In this document: piece by piece, positions 18,265 through 26,663 of the stretch
How the letters are laid out: every line of letters starts with the position of its first letter
Position numbering within the stretch: position 1 is the first letter of the stretch
Assembly: GCA_027486935.1 (NCBI GenBank)
Contig: JAIXOF010000059.1
Coordinates: 1 to 62,371, forward strand
DNA length: 62,371 nt
Direction of reading: 5' to 3'
From: Cyanobium sp. C1_MAG_00004
GTDB lineage: Bacteria; Cyanobacteriota; Cyanobacteriia; PCC-6307; Cyanobiaceae
Made by a program: the position numbers and the translations under genes
Notes under the pieces: generated by a model
What the model saw: only the letters and a program-made list of their open reading frames with translations
Database searches by the model: none
Told to the model about the DNA's origin: nothing

Positions 18265-19188
18265 ATGACACTGCGGATCACGGTGCTGGGACGGGGTGCC
18301 TGGGGCGGCACGCTGGTGGACCTTTGGCAGGGCCAGGGGCATCGGGTCCGCAGCTGGTCACGAGCCGACAGCCAAACCAACCCTGAGGACCTGCTCGAGA
18401 CCGATCTGGTGGTCAGTGCCATTGCCATGGCCGGTATTCAGGACCTGGCGACCCGGTTGGCGCCCCATTGGCCCACGGGGTTACCGCTGCTGAGCTGCAG
18501 CAAAGGCATCGACCTGCAACGGCTCGAGACTGCCTCCCAGCTGTGGTGCCGGGGTTTGGGCCAGCAACCGAGGTTGGCGGTGCTCAGCGGTCCCAACCTG
18601 GCCCGTGAATTGCAGCAGGGCCTGCCGGCCGCCAGCACCCTGGCCAGTGACGATCAGGAGCTGGGCACCTGGTTGCAGCACCACCTGAGCGGCGAGACCC
18701 TGCGCCTGTATCGCCATCACGACCCGATCGGCACCGAAGCCGCCGGAGCCCTCAAGAACGTGATCGCGATCGCCGCAGGCATCTGCGATGGCCTCGAGCT
18801 GGGCGCCAATGCCAAGGCCTCGCTGCTGTGCCGCGGCCTGGTCGAGATCGGGCAGGTGGTCAGCGGCCTGGGGGGCCAGAGCAGCACGCTCTACGGTCTG
18901 GCGGGCCTGGGCGATCTGCTGGCGACGGCCAGCAGTCCCTTGAGCCGCAACTACCGCATGGGTCTGCTGCTCGCCCAGGGGTGCACAGCTGCCGAGGCCC
19001 TGGCGCGGATCGGCGCCACCGTGGAAGGCGTGCGCACGGCCGATGCTGCCCTGGCCCTGGCCAGCCAACGGCAATGGCACCTGCCGATCTGCGAACAGGT
19101 CGCTGCGGTGATCTCCGCAGCCGTGACACCGGCCCAAGCAGTGCAGTCGCTGATGGGTCGGGAATTGAAAGCCGAGTTGCGTCCATGA
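18265..19188 (+). CDS. gpsA: Glycerol-3-phosphate dehydrogenase [NAD(P)+]
   Basis: A 307-residue enzyme that makes sn-glycerol-3-phosphate from dihydroxyacetone phosphate for lipid synthesis. It has the N-terminal nucleotide-binding loop LGRGAWGGTL, the SCSKGI box, LSGPNLARE, the catalytic lysine in AAGALKNVIAIAAG, and GLAGLGDLLATASSPLSRNYRMG near the C-terminus. It is slightly shorter than the common 330 residues. Starts at 18253, 18256 and 18265 are all in frame; MTLRITVLG (18265) is preferred because the beta strand begins right after it. The stop overlaps the next start (ATGA). Confidence 0.95.
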   Translation: MTLRITVLGRGAWGGTLVDLWQGQGHRVRSWSRADSQTNPEDLLETDLVVSAIAMAGIQDLATRLAPHWPTGLPLLSCSKGIDLQRLETASQLWCRGLGQQPRLAVLSGPNLARELQQGLPAASTLASDDQELGTWLQHHLSGETLRLYRHHDPIGTEAAGALKNVIAIAAGICDGLELGANAKASLLCRGLVEIGQVVSGLGGQSSTLYGLAGLGDLLATASSPLSRNYRMGLLLAQGCTAAEALARIGATVEGVRTADAALALASQRQWHLPICEQVAAVISAAVTPAQAVQSLMGRELKAELRP

Positions 19189-20084
19189 CCCAGGGCACCC
19201 CGGCCGTTCTGGTGGAGGCGTTCACGTCGGTTCCCTGTCAGGGCAATGGGGCAGCCGTTGTGCTGCTGGATCAGCCCGTCAGCGACGCCTGGATGCAGGG
19301 CTTGGCCCGCAGCTTCAACCAATCCGAAACCGCCTTTCTGTTGCCCTGCGCGGGTGGCTGGGCTCTGCGCTGGTTCACCCCCAGCTGCGAGGTGCCGCTC
19401 TGCGGGCATGCAACCCTGGCGGCCCTGTTGGCACTGGACCATTGGCAGCGCCTGGAGCCCGAGGCCCTGACCACATTCATCACCCGCAGCGGCCCGCTAC
19501 AGGTGGGCCTGCGGCAGGGCCTGGCCCAGATTCATCTGCCCTGCAGCAGGCTCATCCCGACAGAGGCACCGGACTACCTGAAGGAGCTGTTGCTGGTCTA
19601 CCTGCAATCCGATCCCCTGGGGTACTGGCACAGTGACCTTGGGTACAGCGTTGCCCTGCTGGATGCGGCTGCACCACTGGCAACGCTGCATTCCCCATCG
19701 GCCCTGCTCCAGCCACCGGAAACAGCGGGGCTGGTGTTGATGCAGGCCATGGGAGCGCAGCCTGACAAGCCGACCGTCGCAGGGCAGCCGGCCGACTACC
19801 AGCTGCGGTTCTTTGCCCCTGGTCTGGGCATCGATGAGGACCCGGTCACCGGCTCGGCCCATGCGCTGGTGGCCCCGATCTGGCAGCAACGGTTGAATCG
19901 CGAACGGGTGGTGGGTTGGCAATGCTCGGCCCGATCTGGCGGCATGATCTGTGAGGTGGCACCGTCAGGCATGATTCGCCTGAGCGGCACGGGAGTTCTG
20001 CTGTGGTGCGGCAGCTTGCAAAGGCAACCCGACAGCTGCCCAGGCGCTGCAGAACGCTGGCTTCAACTTGGGGCCGCCGGCTGA
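19185..20084 (+). CDS. PhzF family isomerase/epimerase
   Basis: A 299-residue protein of the PhzF/diaminopimelate-epimerase-like fold. Typical features: VEAFTSVPCQGNGAAVVLL at the N-terminus, FNQSETAFLLP (catalytic glutamate in the SET/SEI motif), RWFTPSCEVPLCGHATLA, and the second half FFAPGLGIDEDPVTGSAHA. PhzF proteins isomerise or cyclise small acids without a cofactor; the substrate here is unknown, and no phenazine genes are nearby. The start at 19185 overlaps the gpsA stop. The last 80 bp overlap the annotated start of the SpoIID gene. Confidence 0.9.
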   Translation: MTQGTPAVLVEAFTSVPCQGNGAAVVLLDQPVSDAWMQGLARSFNQSETAFLLPCAGGWALRWFTPSCEVPLCGHATLAALLALDHWQRLEPEALTTFITRSGPLQVGLRQGLAQIHLPCSRLIPTEAPDYLKELLLVYLQSDPLGYWHSDLGYSVALLDAAAPLATLHSPSALLQPPETAGLVLMQAMGAQPDKPTVAGQPADYQLRFFAPGLGIDEDPVTGSAHALVAPIWQQRLNRERVVGWQCSARSGGMICEVAPSGMIRLSGTGVLLWCGSLQRQPDSCPGAAERWLQLGAAG

Positions 20085-21040
20085 AGGCCACACCGCAACT
20101 GTTGCTGGGCCCACCCCTGGCCGCCTCCTTAGTCGCACTTGGCTTTGGTCTTCAACAACTGTCAGGCCGACTGGAACCCTCGGGGCAGCTCAACGATCCG
20201 CTGCTCGACGCCCTCCATGCCGAACCGATCGGTCGGGAGCTGCAGCAGGTGAAGGCAACCCGGGCCAGCCGCCGGGTCAGTGCGAGCACGGACAGGTCCC
20301 AGCTGGCCCTGACCGAACCGGATCAAGCGCGACCCCTGGATCTCGAGATCCGGGTGGCCCTGTTGTCGGCCGGAGTCAATCCGGCCCTGAGCAGCACGGG
20401 GCCCTGGCTGTTACGCAGCCCCAGCGGTCAGATCCTGCAACAGGGACAGGGGGGAGATGCGGTGGATCTCGGCCTGGTCAGGCAGGCCGGAGAGGCCTGG
20501 TTGAGCGGCCTGGGACAGCAAGCCCTGTTGGCCAACAATCAACGCTACGGAGGCCGCTTTCGTCTGTTGATGCAGGGGCAGGGGATCCAGGTGATCAATC
20601 ACCTCTCGCTTGAGCAGTACATCGCTGCAGTGGTGGGCTCTGAGATGCCCAGCAGCTGGCCCCTGGAAGCCCTCAAGGCCCAGGCTGTGGCTGCCCGCTC
20701 CTATGCCCTGGCTCACATGGCACGGCCGGCGAACCGTCACTGGCACCTCGGGGACACCACCCGCTGGCAGGCCTACAGGGGCCTGGAGCGGCTGAATGGT
20801 CGCACCCAGGATGCGGCGGTGCGCACCGCCGGGCTGATCCTCAGCTATCAGGGGGGGATCGTGGAAAGCCTGTATGCCTCAACCCAGCAGATTTCCCTGG
20901 AGGCCCATGGGCATCTGGGCGCCAGCATGAGCCAACACGGGGCCCGCACCCTGGCCGAACAGGGCCATCGGTACAACGTGATTCTGGGCCGTTATTACCC
21001 CGGGGCCTCCCTGGCCAGGTTGCGGTCCGGTGCCGGCTGA
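20003..21040 (+). CDS. SpoIID/LytB-domain peptidoglycan hydrolase-like protein
   Basis: Up to 345 residues. The N-terminus is Arg-rich and leads into a hydrophobic segment (LLLGPPLAASLVALGFGL), a likely signal anchor. The C-terminal half is a SpoIID domain: YIAAVVGSEMPSSWPLEALK, AQAVAARSYAL, a middle TRWQAYRGLE and the end HGHLGASMSQHGARTLAEQG. In Bacillus, SpoIID is a lytic transglycosylase; in cyanobacteria the relatives are thought to act on the cell wall. The GTG start at 20003 overlaps phzF by 82 bp; a TTG at 20102 would avoid the overlap but cuts into the hydrophobic segment. Start uncertain. Confidence 0.85.
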   Translation: MVRQLAKATRQLPRRCRTLASTWGRRLKATPQLLLGPPLAASLVALGFGLQQLSGRLEPSGQLNDPLLDALHAEPIGRELQQVKATRASRRVSASTDRSQLALTEPDQARPLDLEIRVALLSAGVNPALSSTGPWLLRSPSGQILQQGQGGDAVDLGLVRQAGEAWLSGLGQQALLANNQRYGGRFRLLMQGQGIQVINHLSLEQYIAAVVGSEMPSSWPLEALKAQAVAARSYALAHMARPANRHWHLGDTTRWQAYRGLERLNGRTQDAAVRTAGLILSYQGGIVESLYASTQQISLEAHGHLGASMSQHGARTLAEQGHRYNVILGRYYPGASLARLRSGAG

Positions 21041-21857
21041 ATCCCTTTGGCAACAGGCCCTGGAGCGCTCGCATCAGGCGCGCTACGAGGGGCAGTTGGT
21101 GCCCCTCGAGACCGAGACCCTGCCGCTGGGTCTGGAGCCGTTCGTGGTGCGACGCCTGCTCAGCAGGGCCCCGAAGCATCTCGGTGCCTCAGGGCCCAAA
21201 CCCAACCCCTTTTTGCCCTGGGAAGCGGCCCTTGAGGTCTGCCGCCTGACCACAGGCCATGTGCTGCTGTTGAACAAATACCCCGTCCAGGCCGCCCATC
21301 TGCTGGTGATCACCCCGGACTGGCAACCCCAGGCCGGCTGGCTGAGCCTGGCTGATTGCCAGGCGGTTGTGGAGGTCAGCGCTGACACCACCGGGCTGTG
21401 GTTTTTCAACAGTTGCGCGGCCGCCGGTGCCAGCCAGCCCCATCGCCATCTGCAGTTGTTGCCCCGCCATGCCGGCGAACCCCGTTGTCCACTGGAGGCC
21501 TATGTCCTGGCTGGACTCGACGGCGCAGCCGGCGAACGAGCCTTTCCGTGGGCCCATGCTCTGAGCCGCCGTCAGAACCCGAGCTGTGCCGCAGAACTGC
21601 GCGCGTTGATGCTCGAGCAGGCCGAACGGCTGGGGCTCGGCCATCCGAACGCCGATGCCCGGCCGCGACATCCGTACAACCTGTTGTTCTGCGATGACTG
21701 GCTGCTGACCGTGCGCAGGAGCCGCGAGCATTGGCTGGGGTTCAGCATCAACGCCCTTGGTTTTGCCGGGTATCTGCTGGCAACACAAGGGTCTGAGCTG
21801 GAACGATTGCGCCAGGACGGCCCCTGGCAACTGTTGAAAGCGGTGGCGGCTCCGTGA
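21030..21857 (+). CDS. ATP adenylyltransferase / diadenosine tetraphosphate phosphorylase (Apa2 type)
   Basis: A 275-residue protein of the Ap4A phosphorylase branch of the HIT-like superfamily. The N-terminal part has NPFLPWE and LLLNKYPVQAAHLLVITP; the nucleotide-transferase motif is ASQPHRHLQLLP (HxHxQ), and the C-terminal part has HPYNLLFCDDWLLTVRR. The enzyme splits diadenosine tetraphosphate with phosphate to ATP (or ADP) and ADP, keeping the alarmone low. GTG at 21030 overlaps the SpoIID stop by eleven bases, consistent with a continuous transcript from gpsA. The gene is of normal family length. Confidence 0.9.
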   Translation: MPAESLWQQALERSHQARYEGQLVPLETETLPLGLEPFVVRRLLSRAPKHLGASGPKPNPFLPWEAALEVCRLTTGHVLLLNKYPVQAAHLLVITPDWQPQAGWLSLADCQAVVEVSADTTGLWFFNSCAAAGASQPHRHLQLLPRHAGEPRCPLEAYVLAGLDGAAGERAFPWAHALSRRQNPSCAAELRALMLEQAERLGLGHPNADARPRHPYNLLFCDDWLLTVRRSREHWLGFSINALGFAGYLLATQGSELERLRQDGPWQLLKAVAAP

Positions 21858-21917
21858 TTTCTCGGTTGACGCAGCCAGGGCGGATCGGGCGAGCTGAACA
21901 AAGCCGCTACGACCTCC

Positions 21918-22670
21918 TTGGCCAACACCCGTCCATTCCAAGACAGCCGACGACGCGACAGCCGACGACGCGATCGTTGGCTGCTCAGCCAACGCCCCTT
22001 GGTCGCGCCGATCGCCAACCACTACGCCCAACTCAGTCCTGAGCCCATCGAGGATCTGATCCAGGTGGGTTTGATCGGTCTGCTGCGGGCGGCCGAAGGC
22101 TACGACTGCACCACCCAGATTCCCTTCGAATGCTTTGCCAGGCCCCACATCCGCGGAGCGATCCTGCATCACCTCAGGGACCGGGCCTGGTTGGTGAGGC
22201 TGCCCCGTCGCCAGGCCGAACGGCAGTCGCGCCAAGCTCATGCCAACAACGATCTGGCAAGCGGTGCCCTGGCGGCCAGCGACCAGGTCCTGGAACGCTG
22301 GCGGGCAATGAGCAGGCCCTTGAGCCTGGAGAACCTGCAGGCGGAACCGACGGCGCCGTCCTCGGTCGGTGGTGGGGAGGAGGCCCTTGAACGGGTTCTC
22401 TCTGCCCCAGAGGCTCAGGAGACCTATGCGCCGAACGGTCTTGCCATGGCATGGCAGCAGTGTTCGGTGGAGCAGATGCTGGCCATGGTGGGACCCCGGC
22501 ACAGACGGGTGCTGCGGCACGTGGTGCTCGACGGTTGGAGCTATAGGCGAACGGCGACTGCCATGAATGTCAGTGCGCCCACAGTGCAACGCCTGTACCA
22601 CCGGGCCCTGGCCGAGCTGCAGGGTCGGCTCAGCTGCGATCGCGCTGCATCTGCTGCTCGAGGGTGCTGA
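21918..22670 (+). CDS. RNA polymerase sigma-70 factor, group 3 (SigF/SigB-like)
   Basis: A 250-residue alternative sigma factor. Region 2 is seen as LVAPIANHYAQLSPEPIEDLI, then QVGLIGLLRAAEGYD and PFECFARPHIRGAILHHLRD; region 4 ends in a helix-turn-helix (DGWSYRRTATAMNVSAPTVQ). No region 1.1 is visible, and the middle is variable, fitting group 3 factors. It would redirect RNA polymerase to stress or motility promoters. TTG at 21918 is the only reasonable start; the frame has a stop at 21867 and no ATG or GTG between. An in-frame 15-base tandem duplication near the start encodes DSRRR twice. The 3' end overlaps an antisense small gene by 41 bp. Confidence 0.88.
   Translation: MANTRPFQDSRRRDSRRRDRWLLSQRPLVAPIANHYAQLSPEPIEDLIQVGLIGLLRAAEGYDCTTQIPFECFARPHIRGAILHHLRDRAWLVRLPRRQAERQSRQAHANNDLASGALAASDQVLERWRAMSRPLSLENLQAEPTAPSSVGGGEEALERVLSAPEAQETYAPNGLAMAWQQCSVEQMLAMVGPRHRRVLRHVVLDGWSYRRTATAMNVSAPTVQRLYHRALAELQGRLSCDRAASAARGC
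21942..21971 (+). repeat. Tandem 15-base duplication in the sigma-factor gene
   Basis: The unit GACAGCCGACGACGC occurs twice without a gap, at 21942-21956 and 21957-21971. It is in frame and encodes DSRRR-DSRRR in the N-terminal region of the sigma factor. The copies are identical, so the duplication may be recent. Confidence 0.95.
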
Positions 22671-22809
22671 TGGCTGCATTGAGCGCAGCCAGCTGGCGCT
22701 CCGCGGCATCACGCCAGTGGCTGAGCATCCTCAGCTTGCGTTCCTGATGGCTGCGGCGGCTGTCAGCGGCCGCCTCCCCGGTGTAACACGACAGAAAGGG
22801 CAGAGGCAT
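22630..22809 (-). CDS. Small basic coiled-coil protein, conserved in picocyanobacteria
   Basis: A 59-residue protein beginning MPLPFLSCYTGEAAADSRR. It has a basic middle (HQERKLRMLSHWRD) and a C-terminal amphipathic helix (RQLAALNAAISTLEQQM). I recall similar small proteins with TGEA and HWRD boxes in other marine Synechococcus and Prochlorococcus; no function is known to me. It overlaps the sigma-factor 3' end by 41 bp on the opposite strand, and its ATG at 22807-22809 lies only 5 bp from the divergent DUF3370 start. A longer in-frame start (22914) would run inside DUF3370 and is less likely. Confidence 0.55.
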   Translation of the reverse strand: MPLPFLSCYTGEAAADSRRSHQERKLRMLSHWRDAAERQLAALNAAISTLEQQMQRDRS

Positions 22810-22814
22810 GTACC

Positions 22815-24701
22815 ATGACTTCAACCTCTGAACTTCTAGCAGTTTCAGCAGGGGATCCGGGAGTCGTGTTTCCTCCACTAGCAATGGATACGAAACCCGG
22901 CGCAACCAGGTCATCGATAGCGTTGCAACGGGTGGCTGCTAATGCTCGGTTAGCCACTGCTTCATTGACCATTGGTACCCATTTGTCTGTTCGCACCCAG
23001 TTGACTGCTTCGGCGCAGTGGGCTTCAGGTGCGTTGACTGCAATCACCCTGGCATTGGTTTCAGCGGCTGGATCTGATGTACTTTTGGCCCAGAAGGGCC
23101 ACACCTACGTAGCCCTCATGGCCGGCCAAAGTGCCAGGGCCCTCAATGGACAGTTCAATCAGGTACCGGTTCTACATTCCAACCAACCTGAAGAAGTTGA
23201 AGGTCCTGGCATTCTGATCAATACCGCACCTGGTCAGGCATACAGCAGCGAAAATGGCCAGGCGTTGCGAAATGCCGAGTTCACCTTTGATGGTGATTTT
23301 GGCATTCACATTCACCACAAATATTTTCCTACCTATCGGAATCGTATCGCCCCGGGGCAGAGGCGATCTGAATTGACGGTTGGCTTGATTCTGATCAACC
23401 CGACCAACAGGCCAGTACACCTGAAGTTCAGTTCTGGCGCTGTACGCAATAGTTTTGAGGCCCCCTACCTGGCGAACAGTCTGCAAGGTGTTCGCCCGCT
23501 GGGTCCCCGACCCTGGAACACCGGGCCGGGTGACGCCACTGCCGTTCAGATGCTGCGCGGCAGGCTGGACTCCAGGCTCAGCAATGCCATCACCGTTCCT
23601 GCCCAAAGCAGGTTGGTGCTGTTTCAAACGGACCTGCCTGCCCTGGGCATCGCCAATGCCCTGCTGCGTGGGCGCAGCGATGGCCCCTTTCAGATGGCGG
23701 TGGTGGCGGCGCGGAATCCGCAATCTGAGTCAGACCTGCTTCGTGTTCTTGACAATGGGCAGTTGGCTCCAGGGCGTGTTTATCTCAACCGCGTCAGCGA
23801 GATCGAAAATCGCCAGATCTTTTCACGGGTCGGCGGAGTAGCTCTTGGAGACGCTTACAAAGCGAGCCTGACCCACAACCTCGAGATCAATGGTCCCCTG
23901 CATGTGCCGTTCACCAGCACGCATCGGCACCACTTCGGCACCAGGGAAGTCCAGGTCAATGGTCTGGCCAGCCGCATGCTCGATTCATCGCTCGACAATG
24001 TCGGGACCTATGGCGTTCGTTTTGATGTCGATTTCAACCTCAAGGGAACCGGTCCCTACGACTTGGTGCTGAGTCATCCGGCCCCGGCCGGCAGTCGACC
24101 GTTCACTGCCTTTCGCGGCTCGCTGCAAATCCAGACATCTGAGGGCACCAAGGACCTGCATGTCGTCCTCCGTTCAGGCCAGAGCCTGTCGTTGGCCTCA
24201 CTCAACCTGAAACCGGAGGTCGACAACCCGCTCAGGGTCAGCATGGTCTATCCGGCTGATGCGACTCCTGGTCATCTGCTCAGTGTGGTGCCAAGCCAGC
24301 AGCTGAGCCGTGTGCTCAATCAAGAACGGCAGATCGCCCTGGCCAGGCAAGAAGCCGAACGGGTGACCCGGGCCCAGGCGGCGGCCCGCACCACAGCAGC
24401 CAAGCGCAGCGGCCAGACCGCAGCAGCCGGCGCCACTGACCCGGGCCTCCCGAAACTGCCGCCGCTCACCCTGGGAGAGGCATCAGGATCGGTGGCCGGC
24501 CTGCAGCAGGAAGACCCCTTCATGCTGCCGCCACCGCCACTGCAGCCAGCCTTGACCATGCCGCCGCTGGTCTACCCGCCCAGTGTGGGCCCTGTTGTTC
24601 TGCCCTCACAACAGGGCCTGCCCCAGTCGTCTCTGCAGGATCGCTACCAACAGGCTCTTGAGGCTCAACAGGTGATCATGCGTGGTCTGCAGGCCCGCTG
24701 A
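22815..24701 (+). CDS. DUF3370 family exported protein
   Basis: A 628-residue protein. The core (residues about 105-500) is a DUF3370-type sequence rich in beta strands, with NSNQPEEVEGPGIL-like and GDFGIHIHHKYF, NPTNRPVHLKFSSG, and LVLFQTDLPAL. A hydrophobic stretch near residues 72-92 (ALTAITLALVSAAGSDVLLA) probably acts as a late signal or anchor. The C-terminal 130 residues are low complexity: Ala/Arg-rich then Pro-rich. An AGAGG ribosome-binding site eight bases upstream supports ATG 22815; ATG 22884 is an alternative. The first 600 bp are visibly richer in A and T than neighbouring genes. Cyanobacterial family of unknown function, possibly surface-associated. Confidence 0.8.
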   Translation: MTSTSELLAVSAGDPGVVFPPLAMDTKPGATRSSIALQRVAANARLATASLTIGTHLSVRTQLTASAQWASGALTAITLALVSAAGSDVLLAQKGHTYVALMAGQSARALNGQFNQVPVLHSNQPEEVEGPGILINTAPGQAYSSENGQALRNAEFTFDGDFGIHIHHKYFPTYRNRIAPGQRRSELTVGLILINPTNRPVHLKFSSGAVRNSFEAPYLANSLQGVRPLGPRPWNTGPGDATAVQMLRGRLDSRLSNAITVPAQSRLVLFQTDLPALGIANALLRGRSDGPFQMAVVAARNPQSESDLLRVLDNGQLAPGRVYLNRVSEIENRQIFSRVGGVALGDAYKASLTHNLEINGPLHVPFTSTHRHHFGTREVQVNGLASRMLDSSLDNVGTYGVRFDVDFNLKGTGPYDLVLSHPAPAGSRPFTAFRGSLQIQTSEGTKDLHVVLRSGQSLSLASLNLKPEVDNPLRVSMVYPADATPGHLLSVVPSQQLSRVLNQERQIALARQEAERVTRAQAAARTTAAKRSGQTAAAGATDPGLPKLPPLTLGEASGSVAGLQQEDPFMLPPPPLQPALTMPPLVYPPSVGPVVLPSQQGLPQSSLQDRYQQALEAQQVIMRGLQAR

Positions 24702-24725
24702 TCAACAGGAGAGGTGCAGTTGAGC

Positions 24726-25748
24726 ATGCAGCGCGACGATCAGACCGAGCGACGCCGGATCACGCTCGAGCTTCCTGCCGATGTGATCAGCTGGATCGAT
24801 CGTTTTCGCAGCGAATGGGGTCTGCGGGGGCGAGGCCCCACGGTCGAGAAGCTGCTGCGCGAATTGTTCGATGCCAACGACGATTCCGATGCCGATGACC
24901 CTGCCGTTGCCCAGGGCACTGGCGAGGACAACAGCCAACACGATTCAGCTCCCCAGAGCCCATTTGATGAGTCGGGGGCGCTGGTGCTCGTCAGTCAGCG
25001 CCAGGGCGGTGAACTAGAGGCTGATTTCATTCATCCCCACCGCGAGGGAGTCAGCAGGAACCGTGCCAGTGGTGGCATCGACCTTCCAGGTTTCGTGCGT
25101 CGTCAATCCGATCAACTCAAGCGTTCCGTGTCGGCATCGAGCCAACCGGACCGTTCGGCACGGGACACATTTGCGATGGTCGTCGACACGGATCTTGACG
25201 CGGCATTGCAGACCGCCCGGACCCATTGGTTTGAGTTGTATGGAACTGAACCCGACGCGCACGTGCTCGAATCAGCCATGACCTGGCTCTCCTCAGACAT
25301 CTGGGGCCAGGCCGACCAGAGCGAGGGACGACCTTTCAGCTGGAGTCTGGCCTGCACGGTGACGACCCAGTTGGCACCGAGCTGGCCGGTAGGAAGCCCC
25401 AGCTTTGAAAAAGTGATCGTGATGGCTGGTCTGCTGGAGGATCCCTTCAGCGCTGCAACCTTGAGCCTGCGGATCCCCACCCTGATCCGGCGATTTGTGA
25501 ACCGCTTCCGCAAGCGGCACCGCGGGATGTCCTTTGAGACGTTGCAGCACACCATGAGCCTCCATGGTGCGCTCAAGTTGTTGCACCTGCCGACGGCACC
25601 CGGCCACCGTCTGACACTGGCGGACATCCGCGAGGCCTATCGCGAGCAGGCTCTGGAACACCATCCTGATTCAGGGGGTTCCGCTGAACAGATGCGACGG
25701 CTGAACGAGGCCTATCAACTCTTGAAAGAGCTGTATCGAGCGTCTTAG
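24726..25748 (+). CDS. RHH-like/J-domain fusion protein
   Basis: About 340 residues. The N-terminal 50 residues look like a ribbon-helix-helix DNA-binding unit (RRRITLELPADVISWIDRFR, then TVEKLLRELF). An acidic linker (NDDSDADD) and a middle domain of unknown type (residues 140-280) follow. The last 45 residues are a J domain: DIREAYREQALEHHPDSGG with the HPD triad at 313-315, then AYQLLKELY. The J domain should stimulate an Hsp70 (DnaK). Such a layout suggests a DNA-bound or RNA-linked co-chaperone; this is inference. AGGAGAGG at 24707-24714 supports starts at TTG 24720 or ATG 24726; GTG 24714 is too close. Confidence 0.75.
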   Translation: MQRDDQTERRRITLELPADVISWIDRFRSEWGLRGRGPTVEKLLRELFDANDDSDADDPAVAQGTGEDNSQHDSAPQSPFDESGALVLVSQRQGGELEADFIHPHREGVSRNRASGGIDLPGFVRRQSDQLKRSVSASSQPDRSARDTFAMVVDTDLDAALQTARTHWFELYGTEPDAHVLESAMTWLSSDIWGQADQSEGRPFSWSLACTVTTQLAPSWPVGSPSFEKVIVMAGLLEDPFSAATLSLRIPTLIRRFVNRFRKRHRGMSFETLQHTMSLHGALKLLHLPTAPGHRLTLADIREAYREQALEHHPDSGGSAEQMRRLNEAYQLLKELYRAS

Positions 25749-26663
25749 ATGAAACTCTTTTTAGGTCCAGTATCAAGACTTGCCTGATACAAGCAAGCCA
25801 TCCCTCGCCCGCCTCGGTCAAGCCTGCCGATTGCATTCGCCACCCAACATTCAGGAAGCACCCGTGCCGGCATTGTCGGCTCAGTATCCAGGCAACACGT
25901 GTTGAGCCTGGTTGACGCCAGCGTCGCCTCGCCTCACACGAGAATCATCGATCTCGAGCAAGTCGTAGCACAAGACCAACTCTGGGACATAATTGAGATT
26001 GCTGGACTAGAGCCGAGAGCATTGGCATCCAGTTGGGCGGCTGCCTGAGCCAATGGCTCTGCCAAGGGGGAAGACTGGTCCTGGGCAGAAAAGCTGGAAT
26101 TTTGTCGATTTCATCTGCAGGGCTCACGCAATTCACCATGGCCACGGGCAAGACGCGAGAGCGGTGGCGAAGGAGCATGAACGCCGATGGACCCGATTGG
26201 CACGACTAGCGCCAGCAGAGCTCGGTCCAAGTGATCGAAAACCGTGTCCAGTGGACCATCCGCGACCCGAAAAATCAAGGCTGGGACAGCTTTCAATTAT
26301 TGGCGTACCTGCATGAGTCACAGGTACGCGGCCTGCACCCCGCTGGTTCAGCAGCCGCTCACAAGTTTCAATTCACTGTTCTTGCCTGAGACGCATAAAA
26401 GGTCTTAGAATTAGTATTAACTGAGACTCAAACGACGGCAATGGTCGCGATCCAGCGCCGGCACCATGGCTCGCGCCTGCGCAGACTCCCAGCCCACCAT
26501 GCCCAAGGAGCGAGAACACGAAGGCCCGGCGATGGGCAGCGCCGACGCAACGATGGGGCAACGACGACAACAGGATTGACCCAATGATCCCAGCCTGGTC
26601 TCAATATGCATCCAGGACTAATTCGCAGATGAGACTGATGGACGCTACGGGCAGCAACAAAGA
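25749..26663. other. Gene-poor stretch of about 900 bp, possible decayed gene
   Basis: No convincing gene of normal length. On the plus strand one frame is open from 25788 to a TGA at 26046-26048 (86 codons; its best start, GTG 25899, gives 49 residues containing DLEQVVAQDQLWDIIEIAGL), and the same frame reads on after that single stop (GEDWSWAEKLEFCRFHLQG) to about 26180. A second short frame, GTG 26231 to 26389, gives 52 residues with NRVQWTIRDPKNQGWDSFQL. These fragments look protein-like but are in different frames and match no family I know. The region may be a degenerate gene, or regulatory DNA for the flanking genes. Confidence 0.5.
26382..26411 (+). promoter_or_regulatory. Possible sigma-70-type promoter in the gene-poor stretch
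   Basis: TTGCCT at 26382-26387 and TAGAAT at 26406-26411 are separated by 18 bp, followed by an A/T-rich tract. It would drive a transcript rightward across 26418-26660, where no good gene is seen. Chance occurrence is quite possible. Confidence 0.25.

Noticed and set aside
17485-18342. Long N-terminal extension of the SDR gene
   Set aside because: It would overlap the start of the divergent gpsA gene and consists of Pro/His/Cys-rich sequence; ATG 18220-18222 gives a normal SDR.
24714-24725. GTG start of the RHH/J gene
   Set aside because: It overlaps the ribosome-binding sequence AGGAGAGG, so translation is more likely from TTG 24720 or ATG 24726.
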